The position numbers were made by a program, and so were the translations under genes. Below the pieces are notes generated by a model. That model was not told the DNA's origin. It saw only the letters and a program-made list of their open reading frames with translations, and did not search any database. This document shows positions 6,474-14,536 of a stretch of 64,000 bases of DNA, piece after piece; the stretch's first letter is position 1, and the number at the start of each line of letters is the position of its first letter. This DNA is from Planotetraspora sp. A-T 1434 (GTDB taxonomy: Bacteria > Actinomycetota > Actinomycetes > Streptosporangiales > Streptosporangiaceae), in contig NZ_JAOEGB010000014.1 in the NCBI RefSeq assembly GCF_025420585.1, positions 124,001-188,000 of the forward strand. The letters run 5' to 3'.

Positions 6474-8431
6474 TGAGCACTCGCCGACCTTCGCAGCAGC
6501 GCAGCGTTGCGACACATCGCCCCGCCGTACGCCGGCGCCGGTTCCGCCACGACGAGCTCATCGCTGTCGACCTGTTCTCCGGCTTCGGCGGGCTCACGCA
6601 GGGCATCGAGCTCGCGGGGTTCACCACGATCTTGGCGGCGAACCACAACGCCTACAAGGTCGAGGTCCACGAGGCTAACCACCCGCACGCCGAGCACTGG
6701 ATCGCGGACCTGGTCGACCCGGAGTCGTCCGACTACCACTCCGCCAGGGACCTTCCCCCTGCTGATCTCCTTGTCGCCGGCGTCAGCTGCGTGAACCACT
6801 CGCAGGCCAACACCAAGAAAGCCTACGAGCAGCGCCTGTCGCTCTTCGACCTCGACGATCCCGAATTCGAGGAGCGCGTCACCAGATCGGAGCGCGACCG
6901 CGCCACGGCGAACTGCGTGCTGCATTATGCCGCCCAGCATCACCCTCGGATGATCCTCGTCGAGTGCACCACCGAGCTCACCTCGTGGGGCCCGGCGGTG
7001 CCGGGCAAGAAGTACGGCGATGGTTCCACGTACCGGTGGTGGCTCAAGCAGTTCGGCATCTTGGGCTACAAGCACCGCGTCCTCTACCTCAACTCGATGT
7101 TCTTCGACGTCGCGCAGTCCCGCGACCGCGCTTACTGGGCTTTCTGGGACGAGCGCCTGCCCACCCCGGACCTCGACCACCGGCCCGAGTCGTGGTGCTC
7201 CTTCTGCGACACCCCCGTGCAGGCCGTATGGACCTGGAAGACCGGGATACCGCCCACCGGTAGCGTCCGCTACGGCAAGCAGTACGAGTACCGGTGCCCC
7301 TCCTGCCGATGTGTCGTGATCCCCCCGTTCGCGCCGTCGCTGCACGCGCTCGACCTCTCCAACCTCGGCAGCAGGATCGGCGACAAACCGCTTCGCGAGT
7401 TCAAGGACAAGAACACCGGCGAGATCATCCGCAGCCCCCTCGCACCAGCCACCATGGCCAGGGCCGAGCGGTGCAGGCAGCGGTTCGCCGACTTCCCCGC
7501 CGTGCTCATGCCAGCCAAGTCCCAGCGCGGGTCCGAACGCCACCCGTGGCAGCCCCTCGTCACGCAGACCAGCCAGCAGGAAACCTCGATCCTCTCGACC
7601 GGCGCGCTCATGGCCGCCGCAGGCAACACCTACGAACGCCCCGGCTCCGACTGCCGCACCCGCGACCTGGGCAAGCCTCTGCCTTCGCAGACCGCCACCA
7701 ACACCCAGGCACTCTTCACACCCCCGGCCGCCCTGGTGACCGGACAGGTCATGGTCGCGCACCGGCACAACGGCGACGGCAAGCACATCACCCAGCCGAT
7801 GGACACGGTCACGAGCACGCACGAGAAAGCGGTCCTGCTCGCGGTGAACAACTTCCAGGGCGCACCTCGCGGCGCTGATGAGGCGCTCCCCACCCAGGGC
7901 GGCTCGGAACCCCTGTCGCTGCTTTCGGCCGGGGTCCTGCCGTTCCGGAAGAACACCACCCCGACGTCACACGCCGAGGCCATGCCGACCGTCACGTCGG
8001 ACCAGATCCCCGGCCTGATCACCGCCGCCGGGACGGTGCAGTTCCGGCAAGGAACCAACCGCCGCGTAGCAGGTGTCGATCAGCCGCTGAACACGGTGGT
8101 CGCTGATGGTGCCGGGCACGGCCTTCTGTTCTCCGGCTGGTACGAGCAGAACGGATCCGCGCCGGACCCCGAGGCACTGCTCCGTGCCCAATGGCGCGAG
8201 GTCCTCGCCAACGTGACGCTCAACGACTGCTACTTCCGCATGATGGCCTCGCACGAGGTCGGCCGCGGCTGTGGCTTCGACGTCGACTTCGCCGATCACA
8301 AGGGCACCTTCATCGTCTGGGGCTCCGCACGCGACCAGGTCGACGGGTTCGGCAACGCCGTCAGCCCTCCAGTCGGGCACTGGATCGGCAGCCGACTCCG
8401 TGCCGTCCTTCACGCCGAGGAGGTGGCGTGA
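6473..8431 (+). CDS. Atypical DNA C5-cytosine methyltransferase
   Basis: 652 residues from the ATG at 6473 (GGAGG upstream). Motif I is AVDLFSGFGGLTQGIELAGF (about 31-50), motif VIII QSRDRAYW (215-222), and motif X near the C-terminus is DGFGNAVSPPVG. Two catalytic motifs deviate. The motif IV Pro-Cys is GVSCVNHS (C106, Pro replaced by Ser), and motif VI ENV is VECTTE (E164). An inserted zinc-ribbon-like pair (C242/C245 and C275/C278) follows motif VIII. The target-recognition region of about 350 residues is long and contains repeated ...PLPTVT-like turns. It probably modifies phage DNA to evade host restriction, though activity or base specificity may differ from ordinary m5C enzymes. Confidence 0.8.
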   Translation: MSTRRPSQQRSVATHRPAVRRRRFRHDELIAVDLFSGFGGLTQGIELAGFTTILAANHNAYKVEVHEANHPHAEHWIADLVDPESSDYHSARDLPPADLLVAGVSCVNHSQANTKKAYEQRLSLFDLDDPEFEERVTRSERDRATANCVLHYAAQHHPRMILVECTTELTSWGPAVPGKKYGDGSTYRWWLKQFGILGYKHRVLYLNSMFFDVAQSRDRAYWAFWDERLPTPDLDHRPESWCSFCDTPVQAVWTWKTGIPPTGSVRYGKQYEYRCPSCRCVVIPPFAPSLHALDLSNLGSRIGDKPLREFKDKNTGEIIRSPLAPATMARAERCRQRFADFPAVLMPAKSQRGSERHPWQPLVTQTSQQETSILSTGALMAAAGNTYERPGSDCRTRDLGKPLPSQTATNTQALFTPPAALVTGQVMVAHRHNGDGKHITQPMDTVTSTHEKAVLLAVNNFQGAPRGADEALPTQGGSEPLSLLSAGVLPFRKNTTPTSHAEAMPTVTSDQIPGLITAAGTVQFRQGTNRRVAGVDQPLNTVVADGAGHGLLFSGWYEQNGSAPDPEALLRAQWREVLANVTLNDCYFRMMASHEVGRGCGFDVDFADHKGTFIVWGSARDQVDGFGNAVSPPVGHWIGSRLRAVLHAEEVA

Positions 8432-8874
8432 TGGCCGCCAAGACCAGCCCCATTGTGAAGTCTCTGGACCTCCGCACCCGCGCCCAGCTCATCAGGGGCG
8501 TGGACCTCGCCCAGGCGCTGGGCGTGGGCGGCCACTCGGTCTCCCAGTGGCGTAACGGCCAGAGGTCACCGCACTTCCCGAGCGTGGTCGCTTGGGCCGC
8601 CCACCTCGGCACCCAGATCGTGGCGGTGGACGCCCACGGCCGCGTCCTCGCAGTGGGCGACGACATCCCCGCCGGTTTCGCTACCTGGCGCGAGGCGGCC
8701 GGGCTGACCCAGAAGGCGGTCGCGGACCTCCGCTGCACAGCCAAAGCGGCCATCGCGCAGCTCGAAGCCTGCGCCCGCCGCCCGTACCTGGCCACGGTGG
8801 AGGACCACCTGGCCGCCCTCAACATCCGGTTGGCCGTCGTGGACGCCGCCGACAGTCGGGGGGTGGCGGCGTGA
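8431..8874 (+). CDS. Tandem HTH DNA-binding protein
   Basis: 147 residues with two XRE-like helix-turn-helix units: one around LAQALGVGGHSVSQWRNG (about residues 22-40), the other around WREAAGLTQKAVADLRC (about 86-103). Two binding units in one chain suggest recognition of a direct-repeat operator without dimerisation. It overlaps the methyltransferase stop (TGATG) and the WhiB gene (GTGA). Likely an early or middle transcription regulator. Confidence 0.65.
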   Translation: MAAKTSPIVKSLDLRTRAQLIRGVDLAQALGVGGHSVSQWRNGQRSPHFPSVVAWAAHLGTQIVAVDAHGRVLAVGDDIPAGFATWREAAGLTQKAVADLRCTAKAAIAQLEACARRPYLATVEDHLAALNIRLAVVDAADSRGVAA

Positions 8875-9287
8875 CCGGCAAGAACTCCGTGTACGGCACG
8901 CCCCGCCCGGCGAACGTGCCGACGTTCCCTCTCGGGGCGTGCGTCGGCAAGGCGAAGCTGATGAACCCCCGCCCCGACAACCCCGCCGCCGTGCTCCACG
9001 CCCGCCAGGTCTGCTGGGGCTGCCCCGTCCTCACCGACTGCAGGGCGTGGATGTCCACCCTCACCCCCAGGACCGACCCGGGCGATGTCCTCGCCGGGAC
9101 CACCCACGCGGAGCGCACCGGTAAGGACCCCGACCGCAGGGTGTGCCGCGCCTGCTGGCTGGTCCGCCCGCGCGACAAGTTCTCCCTGGCCGGCAAGCAC
9201 GGGCAGCGGGCCGTGTGCAAGTCCTGCGTCGCCGCCTCCCGGCCGACTGGTTCCCCCACTTCGCAGCGAGCCGAGGAGGCCGCATGA
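8871..9287 (+). CDS. WhiB-like iron-sulfur regulator with extra zinc knuckle
   Basis: 138 residues. Cys24, Cys48, Cys51 and Cys57 (CWGCPVLTDC) reproduce the WhiB C-xn-C-x2-C-x5-C pattern that binds a [4Fe-4S] cluster. DVLAGTTHAER replaces the usual GVWGG turn. A second domain has CRAC and CKSC (92/95, 116/119), a zinc knuckle not usual in host WhiB proteins. Phage WhiB proteins are known to interfere with host WhiB regulation and septation (mycobacteriophage TM4 WhiBTM4). The same kind of host manipulation is inferred here. Confidence 0.75.
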   Translation: MTGKNSVYGTPRPANVPTFPLGACVGKAKLMNPRPDNPAAVLHARQVCWGCPVLTDCRAWMSTLTPRTDPGDVLAGTTHAERTGKDPDRRVCRACWLVRPRDKFSLAGKHGQRAVCKSCVAASRPTGSPTSQRAEEAA

Positions 9288-9505
9288 TCCCGCACCCGAT
9301 CCTTGCCCAGCTCGGCGACGAGCGCCGGGCCCGCCACCTGACCCAGGCAACGGTGGCTGTCCACCTGCACATCTGCCACACCACGCTGTCGTTCTGGGAG
9401 ACCGGGCGGACCCAACCACGGCTTGAGGACATCGACCGCCTGGCGGCCCTGTACGGATACCGCCTCGCGTTGGTCCCTGTTGCGGCCGAGGGGGTGGCGG
9501 CGTGA
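9284..9505 (+). CDS. Small XRE-family HTH protein
   Basis: 73 residues, a single helix-turn-helix: LGDERRARHLTQATVAVHLH with LSFWETGRTQPRLEDI as the recognition part. Starts in an ATGA overlap with the WhiB gene. A third small regulator in this stretch, probably autoregulatory for the early operon. Confidence 0.7.
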   Translation: MIPHPILAQLGDERRARHLTQATVAVHLHICHTTLSFWETGRTQPRLEDIDRLAALYGYRLALVPVAAEGVAA

Positions 9506-9849
9506 TGACCGCCGACGAGTTGGCCCCGTATCCGGTCGTCGCGTCTGAGGTGACCGCTGACAGCCTCGCGCGCTCGCTACAGGAGGCTGCCGCCGATTGG
9601 CATGCCAACCGGGCTCCCGGGGACGCTACCGCGGACGTAGCCGCCACCGCGTTGGACGGCATGGCCTTCCTGCTCAGGTCTCTGCGGATGGTCGCACCCG
9701 ACCTTGCCGACCGGATCGCCGTCGACGCGTGGAAGCGCACCCAGGACGGACCCCCTGAGGGGTGGCCAGCTCACGAGATGGCCCAGGCCGTACCGGGGGC
9801 CGCTCATCTGGTCGCGTCGTCCGCCCAGAGCGGCGGTGAGGCGGCGTGA
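9505..9849 (+). CDS. Hypothetical early phage protein
   Basis: 114 residues, helical, beginning at the ATG that overlaps the previous stop (a GTG lies one codon earlier). Contains ADVAATALDGMAFLLRSLRM and an acidic/Ala-rich end. No family recognised. Confidence 0.55.
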   Translation: MTADELAPYPVVASEVTADSLARSLQEAAADWHANRAPGDATADVAATALDGMAFLLRSLRMVAPDLADRIAVDAWKRTQDGPPEGWPAHEMAQAVPGAAHLVASSAQSGGEAA

Positions 9850-10040
9850 TGGCCGCGAAGACCGGTACCAAGGGCCGCGCGTGCGACGGGAAACGCCGCC
9901 ACGACTCCCGGGAGGCCGCGGCGGCTGCGCTTCAGCGGCTCGTCCGCAAGGGGGCTTTCAAGGACTGGCTGACCGTGTACGAGTGCCCCCACTGCGACGG
10001 GGGCTTCCACGTCGGCCACAAGCCCGGCAGGCGGCGCTGA
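9849..10040 (+). CDS. Small phage zinc-ribbon protein
   Basis: 63 residues: ACDGKRRHDSREAAAAALQR, then YECPHCDGGFHVGH. The CxxC plus C/H pattern and basic helix form a common actinophage zinc-ribbon type with unknown role. The gene ends the tightly packed run; a 77-base gap follows before the replication initiator gene. Confidence 0.65.
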   Translation: MAAKTGTKGRACDGKRRHDSREAAAAALQRLVRKGAFKDWLTVYECPHCDGGFHVGHKPGRRR

Positions 10041-10117
10041 GACCTCCTGAGGGCCGATTACAGGCCCCGCCCTCACCCTGACCCCCACACCCCACGCATG
10101 CCCTGAAAGCGAGAGAG

Positions 10118-10975
10118 ATGGCCGACACGTACCTGAAGCTGCACGACGGCTTCCCGGAGAACCGGAAGGTCGTCGCGGCAGGAGGTGACGCCGCATGGCT
10201 GCACGTCTGCGCGTTGGCCTACGCGTCGCGCAACCTCACCGACGGGCTTATCCCCGAAGGGGTCGTGTCCCGGCTGTCCGATCGCAAGCAGCCGACGAAA
10301 CTCGCGGCGAAACTGATCGAGGTCGGGCTCTGGCACAAGGCGGGCCATGACTGCCCCCGATGCCCGCAGCCGGGAGCCGGCGAGTACCTGATCCACGACT
10401 ACCTCGAGCACCAGCGCTCTGCCGCCAAAGTCGAAGAAATCAAAGGTAAGAGGGCGGTTGCGGGTAGCAAGGGCGGGACTCGGAAGGCGGCAAACGCTAA
10501 GGGGCATCCGAAGCAAACGCCTAGCAACTTGCTAGGCGGTAGCCACGGGTCTGCTGAAGCAAAGGCGACCCCAGATACAGATACAGAGGAAGTACTTCGT
10601 ACTTCCCGAACAGAGGCAGACGTTCCGCCTTCGGCGGGCGCTGCCGCGCCGCAGGCCGGTGACCCAGTCACCTCCCAGACGATCATCGGCGAGTGGCTCG
10701 ACCGCTGCCAGAACAGACCCCCAAACCGGGTCATCGGCCAGCTCAGCAAAGAGATAAAGGGCCTGCTCGACGAGGGCATCAACCCCGACCATGTCCGCCG
10801 TGGCGTCGCCGAATGGATGACCCGCAACGCCCACCCCTCGACGCTGGCCAGCTTCGTCAACGGCGTCATGAACGCGAACGGTGTGCGGCAGCTTCGCCCC
10901 ACCGGCACCGACGGACACGGCCCCACTTCCGGCCCGCGTGCTGCGGGCCCCATCTCCGAAGAGGACATCTGGTGA
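10118..10975 (+). CDS. Replication initiator, DnaD/replisome-organiser-like
   Basis: 285 residues with a GAGAGAG ribosome site. The N-terminal 110 residues read as a winged-helix domain (FPENRKVVAAGGDAAWLHV... YLIHDYLEHQRS). A low-complexity linker (about 115-185) separates it from a C-terminal helical domain (LSKEIKGLLDEGINPDHVRRG) like DnaD/primosomal partner domains. The next genes are a DnaC-like loader and a DnaB helicase, so the product probably binds the phage origin and recruits the helicase. The linker-coding DNA is unusually AT-rich and carries palindromes, see the separate origin entry. Confidence 0.7.
   Translation: MADTYLKLHDGFPENRKVVAAGGDAAWLHVCALAYASRNLTDGLIPEGVVSRLSDRKQPTKLAAKLIEVGLWHKAGHDCPRCPQPGAGEYLIHDYLEHQRSAAKVEEIKGKRAVAGSKGGTRKAANAKGHPKQTPSNLLGGSHGSAEAKATPDTDTEEVLRTSRTEADVPPSAGAAAPQAGDPVTSQTIIGEWLDRCQNRPPNRVIGQLSKEIKGLLDEGINPDHVRRGVAEWMTRNAHPSTLASFVNGVMNANGVRQLRPTGTDGHGPTSGPRAAGPISEEDIW
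10518..10605. other. Candidate phage replication origin inside the initiator gene
   Basis: CGCCTAGCAA-C-TTGCTAGGCG (10518-10538) is a perfect palindrome with 10-bp arms. GGAAGTAC-TTC-GTACTTCC (10587-10605) is another with 8-bp arms. Between them are tandem GATACA units (CAGATACAGATACAGAGG). The segment is richer in A/T than its surroundings. Iteron-like elements within an initiator gene are the arrangement of lambdoid origins; the assignment here is by analogy. Confidence 0.4.
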
Positions 10976-11571
10976 CCATCAACAACGACCCCAACAACGA
11001 CGAGCCGACCGGCAACGAGCCCGACCTCGACGACGAGTGGCGGGCCGACCGCATCAGCCACCGGCTCAACGTCGTCCGCAACGCGCGACCCGAGCGGCTC
11101 CGCGACGCCGGCCCCCTCGCCCCGCCCATAGCCGACTGGGGCAAGACCCTTGTCGCCGGTAGCGCAGGGAACCTCGTCATCGTCGGCGAGGTCGGCCGCA
11201 CCAAGACCTGGTCCGCGTGGGAGGTGCTCGAGCAGGCCATCGCCGCCGGGTACGCCGGGTCGTGGCACTTCGCGACCGCCGCCGAGTGGCAGGACGCCAT
11301 CGCCCCACCCCCGGACCGGGACCATCTCCGCCGCATGCGGGCCGTCGACCTGCTCGTGCTGGACGACCTGGGCTCGAGCCGCGTCAACGACTGGCAGTTG
11401 GAGTGCCTGTTCGGCGTCATCGACGAGCGGTGGCAGCACGCCCGCCCGACGATTGTCACGTCGAACGTGCGGAAGCTCGGCGACACCCTCGGGGAGCGGC
11501 TGGCGTCCCGGCTGCGTGACGGCGCGGCGTCGGTGGTCCTCGGCGGGGACGACCGGAGGTCGGGCCGATGA
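10972..11571 (+). CDS. DnaC/IstB-like helicase loader ATPase
   Basis: 199 residues from a GTG overlapping the initiator stop. The P-loop position reads VGEVGRTKTW, where the usual Gly before Lys is Thr. Walker B is VDLLVLDDLGSS, sensor 1 is TIVTSN, and an arginine-finger region is near GERLASRLRDG. Size and order (initiator, loader, DnaB) match phage helicase loaders. The altered Walker A may weaken nucleotide turnover. It acts with the neighbouring initiator and helicase at the phage origin. Confidence 0.75.
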   Translation: MTINNDPNNDEPTGNEPDLDDEWRADRISHRLNVVRNARPERLRDAGPLAPPIADWGKTLVAGSAGNLVIVGEVGRTKTWSAWEVLEQAIAAGYAGSWHFATAAEWQDAIAPPPDRDHLRRMRAVDLLVLDDLGSSRVNDWQLECLFGVIDERWQHARPTIVTSNVRKLGDTLGERLASRLRDGAASVVLGGDDRRSGR

Positions 11572-12902
11572 CGAATCTCGAGCTGCCGCATGACCTCGAG
11601 GCCGAGATGGCGTGCCTGGGGGCGGCGATGCTGTCGTCTGACTCGGCGGCCTTGGTGGTGGAGAAGCTCACCCCCCGGCACTTCTACCGTCCGGCGCACC
11701 AGGTGGTGTTCGAGGCGATCGCGGAGCTGCTCAACCAGTCGAAGGTGGTTGAGCCGCTGTCGGTGAAGGCTCAACTTGAGCACCGCCGCTCACAGGAGCG
11801 CGAGGTCGTTGACCCCGCCACGCTGCTCGAGATGGTCGAGTCGGTCATCTCCGCCAACCACATCACGGTGTACCTCGACCGGCTTGAGGACCTCCGCTAC
11901 CGCAGGGCCCTCATCCTCGAGGGCGGCGCCCTGACCCGCCTCGGCTACCGGACCGACCTCGAGCGGGACGACGTGGCAGCGCAGGCGTACCAGGTGCTCG
12001 AGCGGGCCGCCGGCGTCCCGCAGCACACCTCCGGCAGGTCTCTCGCCGAGCTGGTGTACCCGTACCTCGACCGGCTCGAGGACAAGACGCCGCAGCCCGG
12101 CGTCACCACCGGCTGGCACGACCTCGACGCGCTGCTGGTGAAGGTCCGCCCCGGCCAGTTCATCGTCATCGGCGCCCGCCCCGGCATGGGCAAGTCCGTC
12201 CTGATGGTCAACATGGCCCTGCACGTCGGGCTCAAGCTGAACCAGCCGGTCCTGTTCTGCACCCTCGAGATGAGCGAAGACGAACTGCTGGACCGCATAT
12301 TCGCCAACCGGGCCAAGGTCAACCTGCACGCGCTGCTGAACAAGCGCCTGGACGAGGACGCCTGGGAGCGGGTCGGCAAGCGCGCCGCGGAGATGGCCGC
12401 CGCCGAGCACTTCGTCATCGACGACGACACCGAGATGACCGTCGCGAAACTGCGGGGCAAGCTCTCAGCGATGCGCCGCGCCGGCCGCCCCCCGGCGGTC
12501 GTGTTCGTGGACTACCTGCAGTTGATGTCCACCTCGCAGAAGGTGGAGTCCCGCCAGCAAGAAATCTCCACCTACTCGAGGCAGTTGAAGCTGCTCGCCA
12601 AAGAGTTCGAGGTCCCGATCGTCGCCGGGTGCCAGTTGAACCGGGAGTCGGAAAAGCGCGTCAGCAAGCGGCCGACGAAGGCCGACCTGCGCGAGTCCGG
12701 GGCGATCGAGCAGGACGCCGACGTCGTGATCCTGCTGCACCGGGAGGACGTGTACGAGCCGGACTCCCCGAGACGCGGCGAGATCGACCTGATCGTCGAC
12801 AAGCACCGGCAGGGCCCCACGGCCACGATCACGGCGGCGTTCCAGGGCCACTACGCCCGCATCTCCGACATGGCCGCCGACGAGCCCTCGAGCGCGAGAT
12901 GA
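11568..12902 (+). CDS. dnaB: Replicative DNA helicase, DnaB family
   Basis: 444 residues, coupled by ATGA to the loader. The N-terminal helical domain (PHDLEAEMACLGAAMLSS) is typical of DnaB. The RecA core has Walker A GARPGMGKS (about 203-211), the FCTLEMSEDEL helix, Walker B VVFVDYLQLM, and the QLNRESEKR/DLRESGAIEQDAD motifs of DnaB. It is a hexameric 5'-3' helicase for phage replication. Complete relative to bacterial DnaB, about 450 residues. No intein or truncation seen. Confidence 0.93.
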   Translation: MTNLELPHDLEAEMACLGAAMLSSDSAALVVEKLTPRHFYRPAHQVVFEAIAELLNQSKVVEPLSVKAQLEHRRSQEREVVDPATLLEMVESVISANHITVYLDRLEDLRYRRALILEGGALTRLGYRTDLERDDVAAQAYQVLERAAGVPQHTSGRSLAELVYPYLDRLEDKTPQPGVTTGWHDLDALLVKVRPGQFIVIGARPGMGKSVLMVNMALHVGLKLNQPVLFCTLEMSEDELLDRIFANRAKVNLHALLNKRLDEDAWERVGKRAAEMAAAEHFVIDDDTEMTVAKLRGKLSAMRRAGRPPAVVFVDYLQLMSTSQKVESRQQEISTYSRQLKLLAKEFEVPIVAGCQLNRESEKRVSKRPTKADLRESGAIEQDADVVILLHREDVYEPDSPRRGEIDLIVDKHRQGPTATITAAFQGHYARISDMAADEPSSAR

Positions 12903-12928
12903 CCCCCACCCCTCGAGAAGGAGCCCCC

Positions 12929-13324
12929 ATGGACCAGGAACGTCTCCTCGTCATCTGCGACAGATGCCAGCAGGCGATCGCGGACGGCGACGGTTTCCTG
13001 CACGTCAGCATGATCCAGGTCATGGCCAGCCAGGACGACAAGGTTAACCCCGACGCTCCCGCCTTGTCGCTGGAGGCGCTGTTCGGCCTGCCGGACACAC
13101 CCCGCTGGCAGGCGCATCACACCCGGTGCTGCCCGGACGTTGGCGACGACGACTACGACGTGCCCGTCGCCCAGGTCCGCACGTGGCCGCGCCTGGCGTC
13201 CACGACGGCCCGGCTGATGTCCAAGACCTGGTTCGCCTCCACGGACTGGGCTGCCCTGTTGGAGTCTGCGGCGTCTGGTGGTGGCCGTCGGGTGACCCGC
13301 GGGGCCATGCGGGAGGCGTCGTGA
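12929..13324 (+). CDS. Hypothetical phage protein with Cys/His pairs
   Basis: 131 residues from the ATG at 12929, chosen because GAAGGAG lies five bases upstream; an earlier ATG at 12899 overlaps the helicase stop. CDRCQQAI near the start and HHTRCCPD later could form one zinc site. The C-terminus is rich in Ser/Arg. Function unknown. Confidence 0.6.
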   Translation: MDQERLLVICDRCQQAIADGDGFLHVSMIQVMASQDDKVNPDAPALSLEALFGLPDTPRWQAHHTRCCPDVGDDDYDVPVAQVRTWPRLASTTARLMSKTWFASTDWAALLESAASGGGRRVTRGAMREAS

Positions 13325-13653
13325 GGTTCCTTCTGGACTACCTGTCGTCTTGGTACGGCACAGCCCCGGTTGTGCCTGTGCAGGTTGAGGAGCCGCTCAC
13401 TGAGCCGATCCCCGCGGTTCCTGCGGACCCGGACCCTCGCGAGGTGTTCGCGGACCGTCAGGCCGAGTTCATGGAGCAGATGCGCGCCCGTGTGGCCGCC
13501 CAGCAGCCCTACACGACCACGTACAAGCTCGCCCGGGTCGACGTGCAGGCGGAGGAGCGGGTGCTCGCCCAGCTGGCGGTCCTGACCGCTGATCACGGCC
13601 CGTGGGAGGCCGCCAAAACCGTGTTCCACCCCAACCACGAAAGGACCACCTGA
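13321..13653 (+). CDS. Hypothetical phage protein
   Basis: 110 residues from a GTG overlapping the previous stop. A Pro/Val/Glu-rich stretch (about 18-45) precedes a helical part (EQMRARVAAQQPYTTT). It lies between DNA-replication genes and the radical-SAM-like gene. No recognisable motif. Confidence 0.55.
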   Translation: MRFLLDYLSSWYGTAPVVPVQVEEPLTEPIPAVPADPDPREVFADRQAEFMEQMRARVAAQQPYTTTYKLARVDVQAEERVLAQLAVLTADHGPWEAAKTVFHPNHERTT

Positions 13654-13654
13654 C

Positions 13655-14536
13655 ATGAGCGACCGCAGCAGCATCGAGTGGACAGACGCGACTTGGAATC
13701 CCGTGACCGGGTGCACGAAGGTCAGCCCTGGTTGCGACCGCTGCTACGCCGAGACGTTCGCCGAGCGGTGGCGCGGCACGAAGGGGCACTACTTCGAGAA
13801 CGGTTTCGACGTCCAGCTTCGCCCGGACAAGCTGGACCAGCCGCTCCGCTGGAAGAAGCCGCGCCGGATCTTCGTCAACTCGATGAGCGACCTGTTCCAC
13901 AAGGACGTGCCGGATGACTACATCGCCCGCGTCTTCGCCCTCATGGCCCTCACACCGCAGCACACGTACCAGATCCTCACCAAGCGGCATGGACGGATGC
14001 GGTCTCTACTCAACAGCGGACATTTCGTAGCGAAGGTGTGGGGCGAGGTCGACAAGCGTGCTCCTGGCGTCGGCGCACAAGCAGTCTCGATGTGGCCCTC
14101 CATGCCGCTACCGAACGTCTGGCTCGGCGTCTCCGTCGAGGACCAGAAGTGGGCGGACCTCCGCATCCCCGCCCTGCTGGAAACCCCCGCCGCCGTGCGT
14201 TTCCTGTCCTGCGAGCCGCTGCTTGGCCCGGTGGACCTGGCCAAGTCCGTTCCGGCCAAGCCGTACTGGCATGACGGGATCGACTGGGTCATCGTCGGCG
14301 GCGAGTCCGGTCCCGGCGCGCGGCCCATGCACCCCGACTGGGTCAGATCGCTACGCGACCAGTGCCAGGCCGCCAACGTTGCGTTCTTCATGAAGCAGGC
14401 CGGGGCCGTCCTGGCGAAGGAATGGGGCTGCTCCGACCGCAAAGGCCACGACTCCGCCGAATGGCCCGAGGCTTTCCCGAGGGAGTACCCCAGCATCCCG
14501 GAGACCGCTGGAGCGCTGGCGGTGGCCAATGCCTGA
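13655..14536 (+). CDS. Phage Gp37/Gp68-family (DUF5131) protein, radical-SAM-like
   Basis: 293 residues. The hallmark N-terminus IEWTDATWNPVTGCTKVS is followed by C27 and C30 (C20-x6-C27-x2-C30), a three-Cys arrangement resembling a radical-SAM cluster. RIFVNSMSDLFH, TYQILTKRH, NVWLGVSVE, RFLSCEPLLG and WVIVGGESG are all family motifs, so the gene is complete. Members occur in many phages. The enzyme's substrate is not established; nucleobase or tRNA modification is a reasonable expectation from the fold. Overlaps DUF4326 by eight bases. Confidence 0.85.
   Translation: MSDRSSIEWTDATWNPVTGCTKVSPGCDRCYAETFAERWRGTKGHYFENGFDVQLRPDKLDQPLRWKKPRRIFVNSMSDLFHKDVPDDYIARVFALMALTPQHTYQILTKRHGRMRSLLNSGHFVAKVWGEVDKRAPGVGAQAVSMWPSMPLPNVWLGVSVEDQKWADLRIPALLETPAAVRFLSCEPLLGPVDLAKSVPAKPYWHDGIDWVIVGGESGPGARPMHPDWVRSLRDQCQAANVAFFMKQAGAVLAKEWGCSDRKGHDSAEWPEAFPREYPSIPETAGALAVANA

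Noticed and set aside
6377-7822. 481-codon leftward frame opposite the methyltransferase
   Set aside because: The plus strand carries clear methyltransferase motifs; the opposite frame has no recognisable domain and is a GC-bias shadow.
11568-12902. Many CTCGAG words in the helicase gene, considered as a signal
   Set aside because: They reflect Leu-Glu and Leu-Asp codon pairs in this gene; spacing is irregular.
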